The notes: a model not told the origin generated them from the letters alone. DNA of 31,044 bases from Chara braunii (GCA_003427395.1 BFEA01000074.1:2695514-2726557), one strand, 5' to 3'. Positions 9,566 through 20,114 are shown, numbered from the stretch's first letter. Made by a program: numbers and translations.

Positions 9566-10156
9566 ATGGACGTGACCACGAAAGCGAAGAGCAAGCTAAG
9601 GGAAAACAAAAAGTGGAAGACCTATTTGTCCGATGAGGAGTATCAAGATTCCTATGAGAGTGATGTCGAAGCTCTCAACAGCAAGACTGAAAACCTTGTT
9701 ATTACAGAGAAGCGTAAGCAGAGCACTGAGAAACTGGTGAGGGACCGCCCACCGATGGAGACACCAACAAAACGTATGGCTAAGAGGCGGCTTCAGTTAG
9801 GTTGCCGACATCCACCTATGAAGAAGTCTCCTCAGCATAGGACCCCTGCACCGAGGTTCACGAGGAGGAAGATTCCCGCAACACTGGGATCGATGGGTAA
9901 GTTGAAGTTCGTCACTTACAACCTACGGACGCTCTATAATTTCAATGTGGGCGAGCTTAGGCATATTTGCTTAACGGAGGATGTGCAGTATGAAGGAAAA
10001 AAGATGCAAGTCATTTTGGTATCACGGAGAAACGCACACAGGCAGCGTATGGCGAAAAAGACGAACATGATGGAACGGACATGGGAACAGATGACGTTCT
10101 CGGGGAGGACGCGAAGACTGACGATGCCGAAGGGGAAGATGAATCGTGAACAGTGA
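9566..10156 (+). pseudogene. N-terminal ORF of the plus-strand PLE, SAP-like segment
   Basis: 196 codons from ATG 9566, very rich in Lys, Arg and Glu. Residues about 112-150 (KLKFV, then LRTLY, VGELRHICLTEDVQYEGKK) align with KFVEDTRLYL and IQKMCKSENIPYVRKSQ in the minus-strand element, with the helix-turn-helix spacing of a SAP-like DNA-binding motif. The zinc-knuckle-like start seen in the other element is absent: the minisatellite lies where it would be. The assignment rests on the paralogous alignment. It may be the only uninterrupted reading frame left in this copy. Confidence 0.5.
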
Positions 10157-10496
10157 GTAAGTTGTGGGTATTATGTCGATGTTTTATCGATCTTCGTAGG
10201 AGTGATGAAGATATCAAAACGGTGGATTTGGTGTATCGATTGGTCGTTATTACACCTGTACTCGACGATAAAATTTGTTGGTTAAGTAAATGTGTCGATT
10301 CTTAGGTTAACCTGTATAAGAAGTATGAACTGCGTTGTTTTGCTAAGGTTGATAGTTGCGTTTACGTTCTCTCTTCTCCGCTGTGTCGGACCCATTATGT
10401 CGGACAAACTTGTAGACGTGGTAAAGTGCGCGCTGGAAAAACAGAAAAATTTCCCTGAATTAAATAATCATTCTGTAGTAAAATTACATTCTAAAT

Positions 10497-10893
10497 TATA
10501 AATTTTCATTCCATCTTAAAAAATGTCATTCCAATTTTAAAATTTCTCATCTTATTTGAAAACTTTCCTTCCAAGAATGTGGTATCCCTTCTTATTTGAA
10601 CTGCATGCTAGAGATGGAATGAAAATCTGGATGAGTTCATGAAATATTTTAATTGGAAGGTCATTCTAAGTAAGAATTTTCAGTCATAAATAAGGTCATC
10701 CGATCTAAATTAGAAGATATTTGTTATAGTAAAATAAAATTTTAATTAAAACATTTCATAAACTCATCCAGACTTTTATTCCATCTTGAACAAATAGATG
10801 TAGTTGGAAAGGAAAACTTATATTTAAACGGAAATTTGTCAAATAAAATTGAAAATTTTAAAAATTGGACGAACATTGAAATGATAATTTATA
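10497..10893. mobile_element. Foldback/MITE-like element inserted in the plus-strand PLE
   Basis: The two halves are inverted copies. The outer arms about 10497-10575 and 10805-10893 match at roughly three-quarters of positions. The inner arms 10612-10655 (ATGGAATGAAAATCTGGATG and onward) and 10744-10786 pair almost perfectly over about 43 bp. AT content is high and no ORF is present. It interrupts the PLE between the SAP-like ORF and the linker. No convincing target duplication was found. Confidence 0.65.
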
Positions 10894-10989
10894 TATATGA
10901 AGGATTTTTTTTTTATGGAATGTTTTTTCAACTTGATTTCTCGTGGGAATTTTTCCGTTGAAGGAGCATATTTCTGTTTGTGAATATGG

Positions 10990-11130
10990 TCAGAAGAACA
11001 ACCACCTATATAGATGGTGGAGGCCTACGCGCTCTTACATGTGGATCACTTTTTGCACACTAAGCTAACGCTGATGGAAAATGCATTTATGAGTGGTTCG
11101 CGTCCAATTTTAAACACCACGAGTAAGGGA
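10990..11130 (+). pseudogene. Possible remnant of the GIY-YIG domain
   Basis: The position corresponds to the endonuclease in the paired element. A frame gives YIDGGGLRALTCGSLFAH, loosely like YIG-R-T-x-R-L-x4-RW-x2-H, and IYEWFASNF later, loosely like the HRWLRKFG stretch. Catalytic residues are not clearly kept. The call rests mainly on its place between recognisable PLE blocks. Confidence 0.25.
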
Positions 11131-11589
11131 TCTATGAGAATAGTTAATCAACGCAGGCAAAAGGGGAGACATGAAAGGCAGAGAACGGGGAACGGGGGGG
11201 CAGCAAGACACCAATCGCATGTTGTTATACCCGTCCGAGCTAGGATTGGTGAATAAGAGGAATGAAGTATCAATATTTTTCAGATTTTATCAGAGTATGA
11301 ATCTTCTGGTAAGCGTAAGCTCATGTTGCATGTAAGCGGGGGAACCTGCTGGTGTGGAGCTTGACATTCGATTAGATCAGCCTTTGGGAAGTCGGAGGTT
11401 AAGGTCAACAAGAGACGTTGCAAATTGTTTGACTGCAAGCAAAAACTGGAACGAGGCACAAGCCTAAAAATCTTTCACATAAGAAAATGAACGCCGACAA
11501 TCAACATTGATAAGAACTTCCTTGTTTCAATCGTACGGAACTCTCAATGCACCAAAGCTTTGCATCACTGCAGCCTTGAGGTCTTATCA

Positions 11590-11957
11590 GGCTTATGGTA
11601 GCGGCCCAAGACTTCCAGAAATCAGTGACGACTGCCTACCTACGACGACTCATTAATCTGATGATCAAGAACAAGTTTGGTTGGAACGTTAATGCTAAGT
11701 TTACGGTAAGACTAAACTTTGATGATAGGATCCCTATCGTGGAGTGAGGAAGCTTTCTAAATGACATGATCGTGGGAATGGATATCCTTATCTGTGTGAA
11801 GAATGTTGCACGGAACGAGGTACAAATTGTTATGGTTAAGAACCTATCAGTTGCGGACCTCTTACACAATCAACGGGCATTTGCTTGTGCTGATGTGTCA
11901 ACCTGTTCTTGTGGAGGCTTACCCTATCCACGGATAGGCAGATACATGCAGGTTTAA
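11590..11957 (+). pseudogene. Linker and CxC block of the plus-strand PLE
   Basis: LMVAAQDF, then LRRLINLMIKN and VRLNFDDRI, match LIGAAKEF, LRRILFGAIKE and VRTKYDDRV of the minus-strand element. After a frameshift, VKNLSVADLLHNQRAFA is followed by C-S-C, matching KNPTVGDLLHNHREFA and C-A-C. A CxC motif between endonuclease and RT is characteristic of N-terminal-endonuclease PLEs. At least one stop (TGA about 11744) breaks it. Confidence 0.65.
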
Positions 11958-12224
11958 CTGCAAGAACTGAAGGACATACATCCCTTTCTTGGGAATGCGA
12001 ATAATATACCGAAACTTACTCACCCTAACCGTGGTAGACTACTGATGGAGGAGATCGTTAGCGGTTTGGTAGGGTGGCCAAAGTTTCGTGAATCGAAAAC
12101 ATTGGTTAGGAGATCGCATATAGAGACATGTATGACGGTTGTTCCGAATCATGAGACTATGTGGTTATTAAAGCGCAGGAGGACGAGGTTAAGCAGTTAA
12201 TGAACATGGATGCTAAGGAGGCGG

Positions 12225-13320
12225 GCTTAACAAGGTTCGTGCGATGGGTTAGGAAAGGTAAGATCGGGGATACCTATGTTATGCCGAAGCATAAGGATCT
12301 CACTTGCTATCGCCGATATGCCTGACCTATTTTGAACCCCATGTGAGGATGTGTAAGGCGGTAGCTAAGGTACTCATTGACTCGTTGTTTATTGTGCTTA
12401 GTGATTGGGATTTTAATTTGAATTTGTGGCATCATTGGTCCCCCGACTTGGTCACATCAACAAGTGTATTGGGAGAAAGTTAGGTATCAGCTCCGAATTG
12501 TCTACGGTGTCTTGTGACATCAAGGACATGTCCAGCAAATTGCCACACACTGACATCATCGATGCCCACTACCATGTGAAGAAGGGACATACATCAGTCA
12601 GAGTGAATACTCGTGGTAAAGGTAGTACTTTCAGGCGAACGACAGGTGACGATTACTGACACTTAATCGACCTGCAGCAGGTGAAATAATTTGTCTGCTT
12701 CGAGTTGAAGGGCGCTTACAATTAGGCCACTGGTGTATTGTTGAGATAGGTAGTCGAGATCTGTATGGGAAAAAGTACAAGCCCCCCACTCGTCTGCATT
12801 ATGTGTGCCCGAATTCAATTTTCTGCTAAGACTGGGGAAGGGAAAGCAAAATGTGTTTGAGATTCGTTTGATGGATGATGTGAGTTTGATTGTATTAAAC
12901 AAAAAAAGTACTCAGTGGACCGTGGAGGAGATCCAACAACTTTTCGAGCGGTGTTACCTGAGGAATCTGCAATTGAAGAGAACAGACGATGGGTCATAAT
13001 CTTGGGATTATTGGGGGACTCGAATGAGTATCAATCCCATACAGTCGTTTGTCGCATGTTACCAGTTGGTCAAGAATGAAAGCACCATTTGACACGGGGA
13101 GACGCTGGAGTTCAAGAGTGGTCAATCCTACCAATTGTGGGGAAGCAAACATCTAAATAGCGTAGTCATCTTTTGTCATCTCCACATAATTGACCGTAAT
13201 ACCAATTTGTGTTCACATATGCCGATGCAGGTTCTAAGCCTAACATAAGAGCTCCGGATAAAGGATTTTTCTTCACAATTTGTAGAGCAAGTGGTGCGGA
13301 GTTTCACTAAAGGGCCAAAC
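12225..13320 (+). pseudogene. Reverse transcriptase relic of the plus-strand PLE
   Basis: RT blocks in order: GKIGDTYVMPKHKDL (about 12255-12300), STVSCDIKDMSSKLPH with the box A aspartate (about 12500-12545), VRVNTRGKGSTF (12600-12632), CMGKSTSPPLVCIMCA (12762-12812), the catalytic LMDDVSLIVLNKK (12867-12905) and LQLKRTDDG (about 12970-12995). After stops come KNESTI (about 13075) and LHIIDRNT (about 13180), corresponding to the thumb of the paired element. Frame changes between boxes A and B and between B and C, and many stops, make it inactive. Confidence 0.8.
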
Positions 13321-15234
13321 CAAATTTTGGCATGGACGGTCAAGTGGTTGTATTAACTTCGGCCTATGAGGGAAGAAACTATTGTCTGCCGCAGAGAGGT
13401 AGGGGGTGAATCCCCAACTATTTTTGTGTCAGGTGGGTTCATCTGCACGTGAAGGGACATACCATCCCAGAGCATATATGGTGAGGTTGTCTACCTTATT
13501 GGCAAGAGTCTACAAGGAGAAGGTGTTGGAATCGGAGGGAGAAGCAGTGAGGCTTAATCCTTGAGCATGGTTCATGAATAAGATGTTATACCCTTAAAAA
13601 AGGATTACACAGCCCCTCGACACAATATACTTCTGTCAAAGTTCGAGGAGTAGAATACCCTCATTATTATTGATCATGACATCATTATTATTTATTCATG
13701 ATTATTATTTCTACATTATGATACGTAGCATTACAATATATGGTCAAAAACGTTAAAAGAGATAAATTTAAGAAAGTGAATGATGTTTTAGCAATAAGGT
13801 CCGGTAAGGATCTAACAAGGCAGATTGACTCAAAGGTATAATCCTAACATATAATTGTGTGTATAGGGTATATCAGGACGACCTTTGTCAGTGTATATTA
13901 ATATCTTGAGCATGTGATTCAGTGAGGTAATTTTGACATTGAGAATTAAATGATCGGTTTTCTTTTTTTCGTTGGAGTATTGGGCGAGCAGTAGAACTCT
14001 GCCAGTTAAGAGTATATATTACTGGTACTGAAAATGAACTGAGATGACACTACTCTCTTTCTAGATTCGGATAGTTGTACTTATATGAGTGACATGATGT
14101 GTCAAGAGAGTGATTTTTGTATGAGTATCGAACTCTCTAACTCAAATTGTGGTGTGACCAAGTCGTGTGTAAATATTGTAAAGATTAAGATGATGCTAAG
14201 TTTTCATTTTTCTAGTTTCAATGAACTTGATGATCTACGAGTTGAGCATGAAAAATTTTCTTTAAGCACGTCTGTGATATTATTCTAATTGAAACCATTT
14301 TCAAATTTTGGTTACTGAGACCGTGATACTTTTGTGCGATACTTGGTGATATTGTGGACATCCATTATTATTTTGAGTTGTGATTGTTCTCAATGTCGAG
14401 TATATTGGTTACATAGTGATTACCTTGTTTCATTTTTTTTAGTTGAGGTTATCCAACTTTGAGTACATGTGTGACTTTGAGTTGTGATATCCCAACTTTG
14501 TACATAATTAGGATTTGAGATTACCTATTTGTCTGGTGATCGCAATCACTTTCACATGTGTGGACTTATCCTGATATAGGATGATTTTTTTGTGTGAGAG
14601 GTGTACATGATGCATCTCATGCGTTTTGTGAATGTGAAATGTGTAAACTGTCTACTCTTCGGTATACTCGCGGAATCTGCCAACGGGCAAACAATAGGCT
14701 CGAGTATAAGAAGGGGGAGCGCAATTCGTTTGGTGAAAAAGTGTGAAAATCCCAAGGGATCTATGAGTGTTTTGAGACTCAAATGTTTGTCCATGCTGAA
14801 TGTTATTTGTTGAGTTGTGGTGAGGAGTCACAAGTTGGTATCTCTGTGAAGAGTGGTTTTATGGTGTACGCCCCTTCAAGTGAGAATGATGTTTTACGAG
14901 ATTATATAGATGACTCATCCTCAAGTGGCAGGATGGCTGGATGATTTTATGGTTGATTCCTTTTCAAATGCAAGGTGGCTAAAAGATTTAATGACATGGA
15001 AAACAATTTGAATGATAAAGTCTAACGGGAAAGACCAAGAAACTGGTTATTTGTTGGTGAAATTTGAGGATGTCGCAAATTAGTGAAATTTTGAGAGATG
15101 TCCTTAAGATATGTGATCTACCTTGCTCTTATCAAATGGGGAGGCCATGACCTTGTGAATTGGGCGGTGAATTTTTGTGTTTTTTTTTTTTATAGGGTGC
15201 CGTGCTCTCCATGTTGTTCCATAGGGAACTGGTA
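13321..15234. other. No gene recognised; probable PLE 3' flank and AT-rich DNA
   Basis: Open frames are under 81 codons and none is recognised. GTTGTGAT and TTGAGTTGTGATAT-like strings recur at 14370-14500, and a diverged ~50-bp duplication is seen at 14910-14990. Some of 13321-13600 may be PLE 3' UTR. Confidence 0.3.
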
Positions 15235-15580
15235 AATGCATTTTTAGAGAAGCGGTGTCGGAGCGAATACCCTTACAAGGATATCCGCCCTGTTTTTTGC
15301 AAGTAACAGAAAATAGGTTTTGTTTGAAATTTATGTACACTGCACGAGTCGCAGTCGCGTTTTGTTCGCAATGACTGAATGATTGACTGAAAGTAGGAAG
15401 TGTGTGAGCACGCAGTTTTGAGACGTGCGTGATGATTTTTATTTTGATGTTATAGAGCCGGCGTTTCCACCGACAAAATTTTTGACTTTGATTAAAACTA
15501 GGAAAATTTTTCTTTTATTGAAGTAACCGTGATGCACCTGCGGTCATATGGCATGCGCCATCGAAAGTGGTGTTGCCTTA
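15235..15580 (-). repeat. Inverted repeat, left copy (partner at 19285-19605)
   Basis: Read on the minus strand, this carries ATCAAAGTCAAAA, CTCAAAACTGCGTG, AAATTTCAAACAAA and GTTACTTGCAAAAAACAGGG in the same order as the plus strand at 19340-19560. Identity is roughly 75-80% by eye over about 300 bp. It encodes matching short peptides (VTCKKQGGYP, then KGIR), which may be incidental. Confidence 0.7.
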
Positions 15581-15769
15581 GGCAATAATTGGGGCGTATG
15601 AGAGAAACTAAAACGCGAGCGGTGACCTCCACGCGGTAGATACGGGAGGTTGACAGTCGTGGACGGAGCCAGATCCTATGAGTGGTGGGCGCTATAGTTT
15701 GGCAGTCGTGAGTTTGGTCTGTAGGGTAAGAGTGGCCTTGGTGTATTTTGGTAGGCCCACGTGCCGTGC

Positions 15770-15925
15770 GGCAACGATTTATATTAAATTTTGCAGTAGT
15801 CCGTCTCAGCCTTGGGTACTAGCACTATTCGTAACGACATTGGACTTTCAAAGCGACGGTACCGGGATTGAGGGTGACGCCCGGCGATGATGGAACATCG
15901 GAACGGCTGAACATGCCAAGGGATT
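15770..15925 (+). pseudogene. Possible 18S rRNA-like fragment
   Basis: Weak resemblance to the 5' part of eukaryotic 18S rRNA: GGCAACG, then TTAAATTTTGC, and GAACGGCTGAACATGCCAAGG against the 18S segment around GAAACGGCTACCACATCC. Spacing is roughly right. It lies about 250 bp before the clearer 28S-like pieces. I regard this as a tentative match. Confidence 0.25.
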
Positions 15926-16169
15926 AAGGGTCTGATGGGGTTATCCCCCTTGGTTTTGTTGCCGGCCCGTCCATAGGCCCGGTCGGCGGAACTAAGAGTG
16001 GTATAGGCGGTCTCCCTTTCCCAAAGCATTCCGACGTTCGTATTTTTATTTTTACCTTTATTTTTTCTTCTCTTTAGTTATTTTTAGTTGTCGGTCCCGT
16101 TTTTGGGGCGCGGCGACGACGTTGGTACCAGAGTTGTGTGCGGGGACCAGCGGGGCGTGGTTCAATTGA

Positions 16170-16265
16170 TACACCCATGAACTGTTGAAGTACGGGCCGA
16201 GGAGCCCAACGTACATGCGAGCTGGAGGGTGATTAGCCCACGAGGCGGAAGAAACCTGTGTGGCA
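16170..16265 (+). pseudogene. Decayed 28S rRNA fragment, module 1, 5' piece
   Basis: GAACTGTTGAAGTACGGGCC, followed by GAGGAGCCCAACGTACATGC and GAGCTGGAGGGTGATTAGCC, follows the universal LSU rRNA stretch beginning GACCCGTCTTGAAACACGG, at roughly two-thirds identity with mostly transition differences. It is a relic, not a functional rRNA. An insertion of about 270 bp separates it from the next LSU-like piece. Confidence 0.6.
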
Positions 16266-16569
16266 GTTCAGCGTCCGCCAACCCCGGTCTGCTATGGAAA
16301 CGGTTGAGTGGGAGTGTGCCCGTGGGCCTGCGAGGCGCAGGACCAGTCACACAGATTTGCCAAGGTCCTAAATGTACCATTTGTGTGTCTTTTGTCAGGC
16401 AGCCAACTCTTGCACCGATTGTGGGTGGTGCCGTGCGACCAGTAAAGTACAGAGTCGCCGCTACCACGGACGACCAGGGCCTTGTCCCATTTGAAAAGGT
16501 ACAGCAGTGTGGCCTGACCATGCCTGAAACCTTAAATTGGCCTGTCCCAGATCTGCATATTTTGCAGAT

Positions 16570-16670
16570 TTGGGGCGCAGTGTGAGCATGCCCGTTGGGG
16601 CCCGAAAGATGGTGAGTTGTGCCAGGGCGGAGCGGCCCAAGGCACAACGGGGAGGCATGCAGCGGTAGCC
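16570..16670 (+). pseudogene. Decayed 28S rRNA fragment, module 1, 3' piece
   Basis: GTGTGAGCATGCCCGTTGGG, then GCCCGAAAGATGGTGAGTTG and TGCC, match the conserved LSU segment GTGTGAGCATGCCTGTCGGG...CCCGAAAGATGGTGAACTA. About seven differences occur over 46 bp and all are transitions. The following GGGGAGGCATGCAGCGGTA fits the next conserved LSU stretch. Order and orientation agree with the 5' piece. Confidence 0.75.
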
Positions 16671-16699
16671 AGCTGGTCACATGGACCCCTCCCGTCCTG

Positions 16700-17020
16700 C
16701 TGTTTTATTTCTATTTTTGATTTATTTTTATTTATTGTTTTCAGTTTGAGACACGGCCATGTGCTGGTTCAGGGACTGGCCATGACACAAACGGGCCAAC
16801 TAAGTGGATACACCATTGAACTGTTGGAATACAGACCCGAGTTCGGGCGCGGATGATGAAACCCATTGAGTAAAACCGAATATTTCTGAATTGCCTAGGG
16901 GCCGGTGCTGAGGTCGGGTTTGGAGCCAGTGTCGAAGAAACCAGCAGCCTGGTGCAGTTAGTACACTTGCGAACTGTTAAAGGTAGAGACCGAAAGGTTA
17001 CCACAAATGTCCTATTTTTG
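16700..17020 (+). repeat. Further T-rich / 28S-like modules
   Basis: T-rich tracts at 16040-16090, 16700-16745 and 17020-17070 alternate with sequence containing a GAACTGTTG-like LSU start (16178, 16815, 16972). The second and third copies (GAACTGTTGGAATACAGACC; GAACTGTTAAAGGTAGAGAC) keep only about 30-40 bp of LSU similarity. The arrangement suggests a module amplified in tandem. Confidence 0.45.
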
Positions 17021-17089
17021 CTATTATGTTTTTATTTTATTTTTTTCTATTTATTTTTATTTTTTTTTCGTTCGCAAAGAATTCTTGCG

Positions 17090-17290
17090 CAAAAACTGTG
17101 AGTGGCGCCGTGTGGCCAGTGAAGTGCCAATTGCCATTTCTGCAAATGGGCAGGGCCTTCGTCCCATCTGAAAAAGTACAGCGGTGCGACCCTTCGGAAT
17201 TCGAAAGATGGTGAGCTATGTCGTGGGCACAGTCCAACAAAGTGCATCGGTGGGAGGCTGCCGCAGTGCTTGCTGTGCGGCAGGCTGTCC
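17090..17290 (+). pseudogene. Second 28S-like 3' module
   Basis: TTCGAAAGATGGTGAGCTATG matches the same LSU stretch as at 16602. The 110 bp before it (GCCGTGTGGCCAGTGAAGT, then CAGGGCCTTCGTCCCATCTG and AAAAAGTACAGCGGTG) match 16428-16510. So the insert plus LSU piece was duplicated as a unit. Confidence 0.55.
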
Positions 17291-17299
17291 CAACGGCTG

Positions 17300-18480
17300 G
17301 TAAACAAAGCGTGGGCTGAAGGGCCCAGCCGGTAGCACCAAGGCCGGGCTCCTTCGGTGGGCAAGCTGCTGCTCCCCCTCTCTGGTCCCTTCCCCCTATG
17401 AGCATCAGCAGCCTCCTGCCAAAGCTATTTAACAGAAGGCAGCGGGCACTTGGCTTGCCCGCGGACTGCCTTGGGACCATAAGTAAGGGCAGGGGCGACG
17501 AGCAGCTGCAAAGGCAAGGCGAGGCAGTGCAGAAGTGGGATATTGAGGCAGCACAGCTATGGGCGTTGGGGTAGCAGGAGTGTCGAGCAGTAGCAAACAG
17601 GAACGGGGAAAATAGCGCAACAGGGGACAAAACATCGGGCGCAGAAGAGGGGAATGCACCCGGACGAGATCTGCGACTGGATCTATTCGCAGACTGAGAC
17701 AGGGAAGAAACGGTGATGGCGGGGTGGTGAAATCGAGCGCAGCAGAGAAGGGGAAACGCGTATAATTGGGGGTGGTGTTAGTAGTAGGAAGAGGCAGAGA
17801 GCCGAGACAATGAATGCAGTGAAGGAAAAGGGACTGCACCTAGGTGGGAAAGTGCGCCAGGTGCGTGCAGCGATGGAGGAGGAGTCGGGCGCAGTCTAGA
17901 AAACGTAGCGCTCTCGATCCTAAATGAAATCGAGGGAGGGGAGAGGCAGTTTCGGGATTTTAACCCCCAGCGAATCGAATGGTGATGACAAAACCGGGAG
18001 AAAAACAGCGAATAAGAAGTTAGTACGAAAGAAAGGAATGGGCTATGGCGGAGAAGGTGGTGTAACGCGTGGTATGTAGGATGCGTCCTAGTCGACCGAC
18101 GTCGAGTCTCGTCTGGGACCTCAGCCCCCCAGTGCGTCGATTCACGTGCGGGTTCGATTTTGGGCGTTGACCTCGCGTACCCCCTATGCAACAGCGAACG
18201 AGAAAATGCCCTCGGTTGGGCCACCTCTGAGATTGCATACGAAAAGCCTTCGCATGTGGTTCAATAGCTCGGCGGGGATACGCCCACCTAAGGGATAGTG
18301 ACAGTTGCCGCAGGTGGAGGTAAGTGATGCCTCGCGTGACCCTGTCCTGTCGTAGGGGCTCGCGAGAGGTACGACTGGCGCACTTGGCCGGAACGGCCAA
18401 AACGCTTTGCGACAAAGTCCTGCAAAATCCTGCGTGACGCGGCCGGGAGGGTCCCCGTGCGGGACCGATGCGCTCGACAG
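17300..18480. other. GC-rich block with no recognised gene
   Basis: Notably richer in G and C than its surroundings. Minus-strand frames of 130-197 codons are open, but give Ser/Pro/Leu/Arg-rich low-complexity peptides with no motif and overlap one another, as expected by chance in such DNA. Small hairpins occur at 18384-18400 (TTGGCCG/CGGCCAA) and near 18450 (GGTCCC/GGGACC). Confidence 0.4.
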
Positions 18481-19284
18481 GGGACCTATGCGAAGTCCCG
18501 CCGTAGGCTAGAGTTTATTGTGGCACACCGTCCAACCACTATAATGATAATTTTAAGACATATGTGATAATGCTCAACTAAGGAGTAGTTTCTTAGCATC
18601 ACTGGGGCGCAAACCCTAGTGTTGGTGACTGACCGACGTAATCTCGTAGCGAGCCCACGTCTCACCAAAGGGTAAAGCTTGAGGGTTGTGGCCGCCTCAG
18701 AGAGTTTTACTCCCGCGGGATGTCGGAGGGATAAAAGTCGAGTTTGTCGTGTTTTTTCGCCCATTAGTTCCGACACTGTTTTCCAACCTGGCACCGGAAC
18801 AAATATCAGTCTCGGAAGAAAACAAGACTATAAATAATAATAAAAACAACAAACCGAAAAATGATAAAAATAAATAAACAACATAGCGGGAGGATGGGGA
18901 AGAGGCCCCGACATCCCATCTATCGGGCCTATCGGCATAATAAAATAGTAAAACCAAACGGGATAGGCACACCGAAACCTCAACCCCTCGGCCTCTTCAA
19001 CTGCTCCAAGACTCCTGTGTTATTGCTCGTTGGCCTCGATCCTTGAATCTCCCTTTTGAAAGTTCATCACCGTAACCAATTGTGTTAAAGCCAAGGTTAG
19101 GTTTAACACTAGTGGTAAACCATATAAACGGTTACCATTACGTGTGCAAGCTCGCTAAGTGTTTCCCAGTCACTCTCTCGCCCTACCAGCTAAACCCACA
19201 GTCGTCAAGCCCCTTGCCTACCGAGTGGTCGATTGTTTTTACACTTTTACCCCTACATTTGCCCCACTTACAATACAAGATTGT
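18481..19284. other. No gene recognised
   Basis: No coding motif, rRNA or tRNA is seen. An A-rich stretch with ATAAT/AAAAC repeats is at 18825-18890. Confidence 0.35.
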
Positions 19285-19605
19285 ATCGTCGTCCGCATGA
19301 ACGCGCGTGCACCACGATCACATCCACATGGAAAATCACGTTAGTCCTAGTTTAATCAAAGTCAAAATTTTGCCTGTTGTTACGCAAACTTTGTAATGTC
19401 AATAAAAAATATCACGCGCCTCAAAACTGCGTGCCCACACACTCTCTGCTTCTAGTCAACAATTCAATTAGAGGGAACAAAACACAACCACGACGCACGT
19501 GGTGTACTCAAATTTCAAACAAAGCTTATTTTTTGTTACTTGCAAAAAACAGGGCGGATACCCTTGGAAGGGTATTCGCACCGACAATGCTTTTTCCCCC
19601 AAAGT
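19285..19605 (+). repeat. Inverted repeat, right copy (partner at 15235-15580)
   Basis: Plus-strand copy of the element described at 15235. It runs from a GTGCACCACGATCAC-like start through AATCAAAGTCAAAATTTTG and CTCAAAACTGCGTG to CTTGCAAAAAACAGGGCGGA and GGGTATTCGCACCGACA. The two copies face away from each other and enclose about 3.7 kb that includes the 28S-like modules. Confidence 0.7.
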
Positions 19606-20114
19606 TCAGTTTCAATTTATTTTTTCCTTTTCTTTTTTTCGCGGACGTGATACCCGTGTCGTAACGCCCTCACGACTTTGGGCTAGGTATCTATCAAGTA
19701 TCACGTTCAAAGGGGTATTTGTTTTTCTCGTGTCTTCTTTTTAAGTTGCGAGTGGGTCGTTTTTTTAAAGTCCGGTCATGCTTTTTGTTATTCTTTTTTC
19801 CAGGAGAGTATCAGAAAAGAAACAAAACGGAACCCAAACTCGGCATAACTCGGTGCGCAGTGAAAATTAGGATTAGCAAATCATTTCCTTACAAACGCCT
19901 GTCCTTTGCTTAAGATCGATCTCACAAATCCAATCAGCCTCTACAAACGCCTGCCCTGTCCTTAAGGTTACCAGCCACGCCAAAGAAGGGGAAGAGAGGA
20001 TCTCATTTCGATTCGCTTGTAGATTATAAGTGTATTTAACTTTTTTATGCATTTTTTTTTTCGACTTTTAATTTTTCACCACCGGATTCCATATATCTCT
20101 GATTCTCAAAATAC
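19606..20114. other. No gene; flank of the PLE 3' end
   Basis: Contains TTACAAACGCCTGTCC and a similar CTACAAACGCCTGCCC about 50 bp apart (19889 and 19943), and T-rich stretches. The PLE match begins at 20115. Confidence 0.35.

Larger units (their letters stand above)
9566..13320 (+). mobile_element. Decayed plus-strand Penelope-like element, N-terminal-endonuclease type
   Basis: The same ordered peptide blocks as the element at 20115-25682 appear here with stops and frameshifts: a SAP-like N-terminal ORF, a linker block with ADLLHNQRAFA and C-S-C, VMPKHKDL (RT fingers), CDIKDMSSKLPH (RT box A), MGKSTSPPL (box B), MDDVSLIV (box C), LQLKRTDDG (box D), then a thumb-like tail matching KNE-x-TI and LH-x2-DRN positions. 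Sequence identity to the minus-strand element is moderate by eye, so it is a distinct, older family. It is split by the foldback element at 10497-10893. No pseudo-LTR duplication was found for it. Confidence 0.8.

Noticed and set aside
16118-16140. TTGGTACCAGAGTTG as an LTR-retrotransposon primer binding site
   Set aside because: It resembles the initiator-tRNA-complementary site, but no LTR pair, polypurine tract or pol domain was found around it, and the upstream sequence does not end in CA.
16162-16680. A 172-codon minus-strand open frame
   Set aside because: It is antisense to 28S rRNA-like sequence; the open frame is incidental.
17037-18415. Four overlapping minus-strand open frames of 105-197 codons
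   Set aside because: They occupy different frames of the same GC-rich DNA, are low-complexity, and show no domain. The first also runs across a 28S-like module on the other strand.
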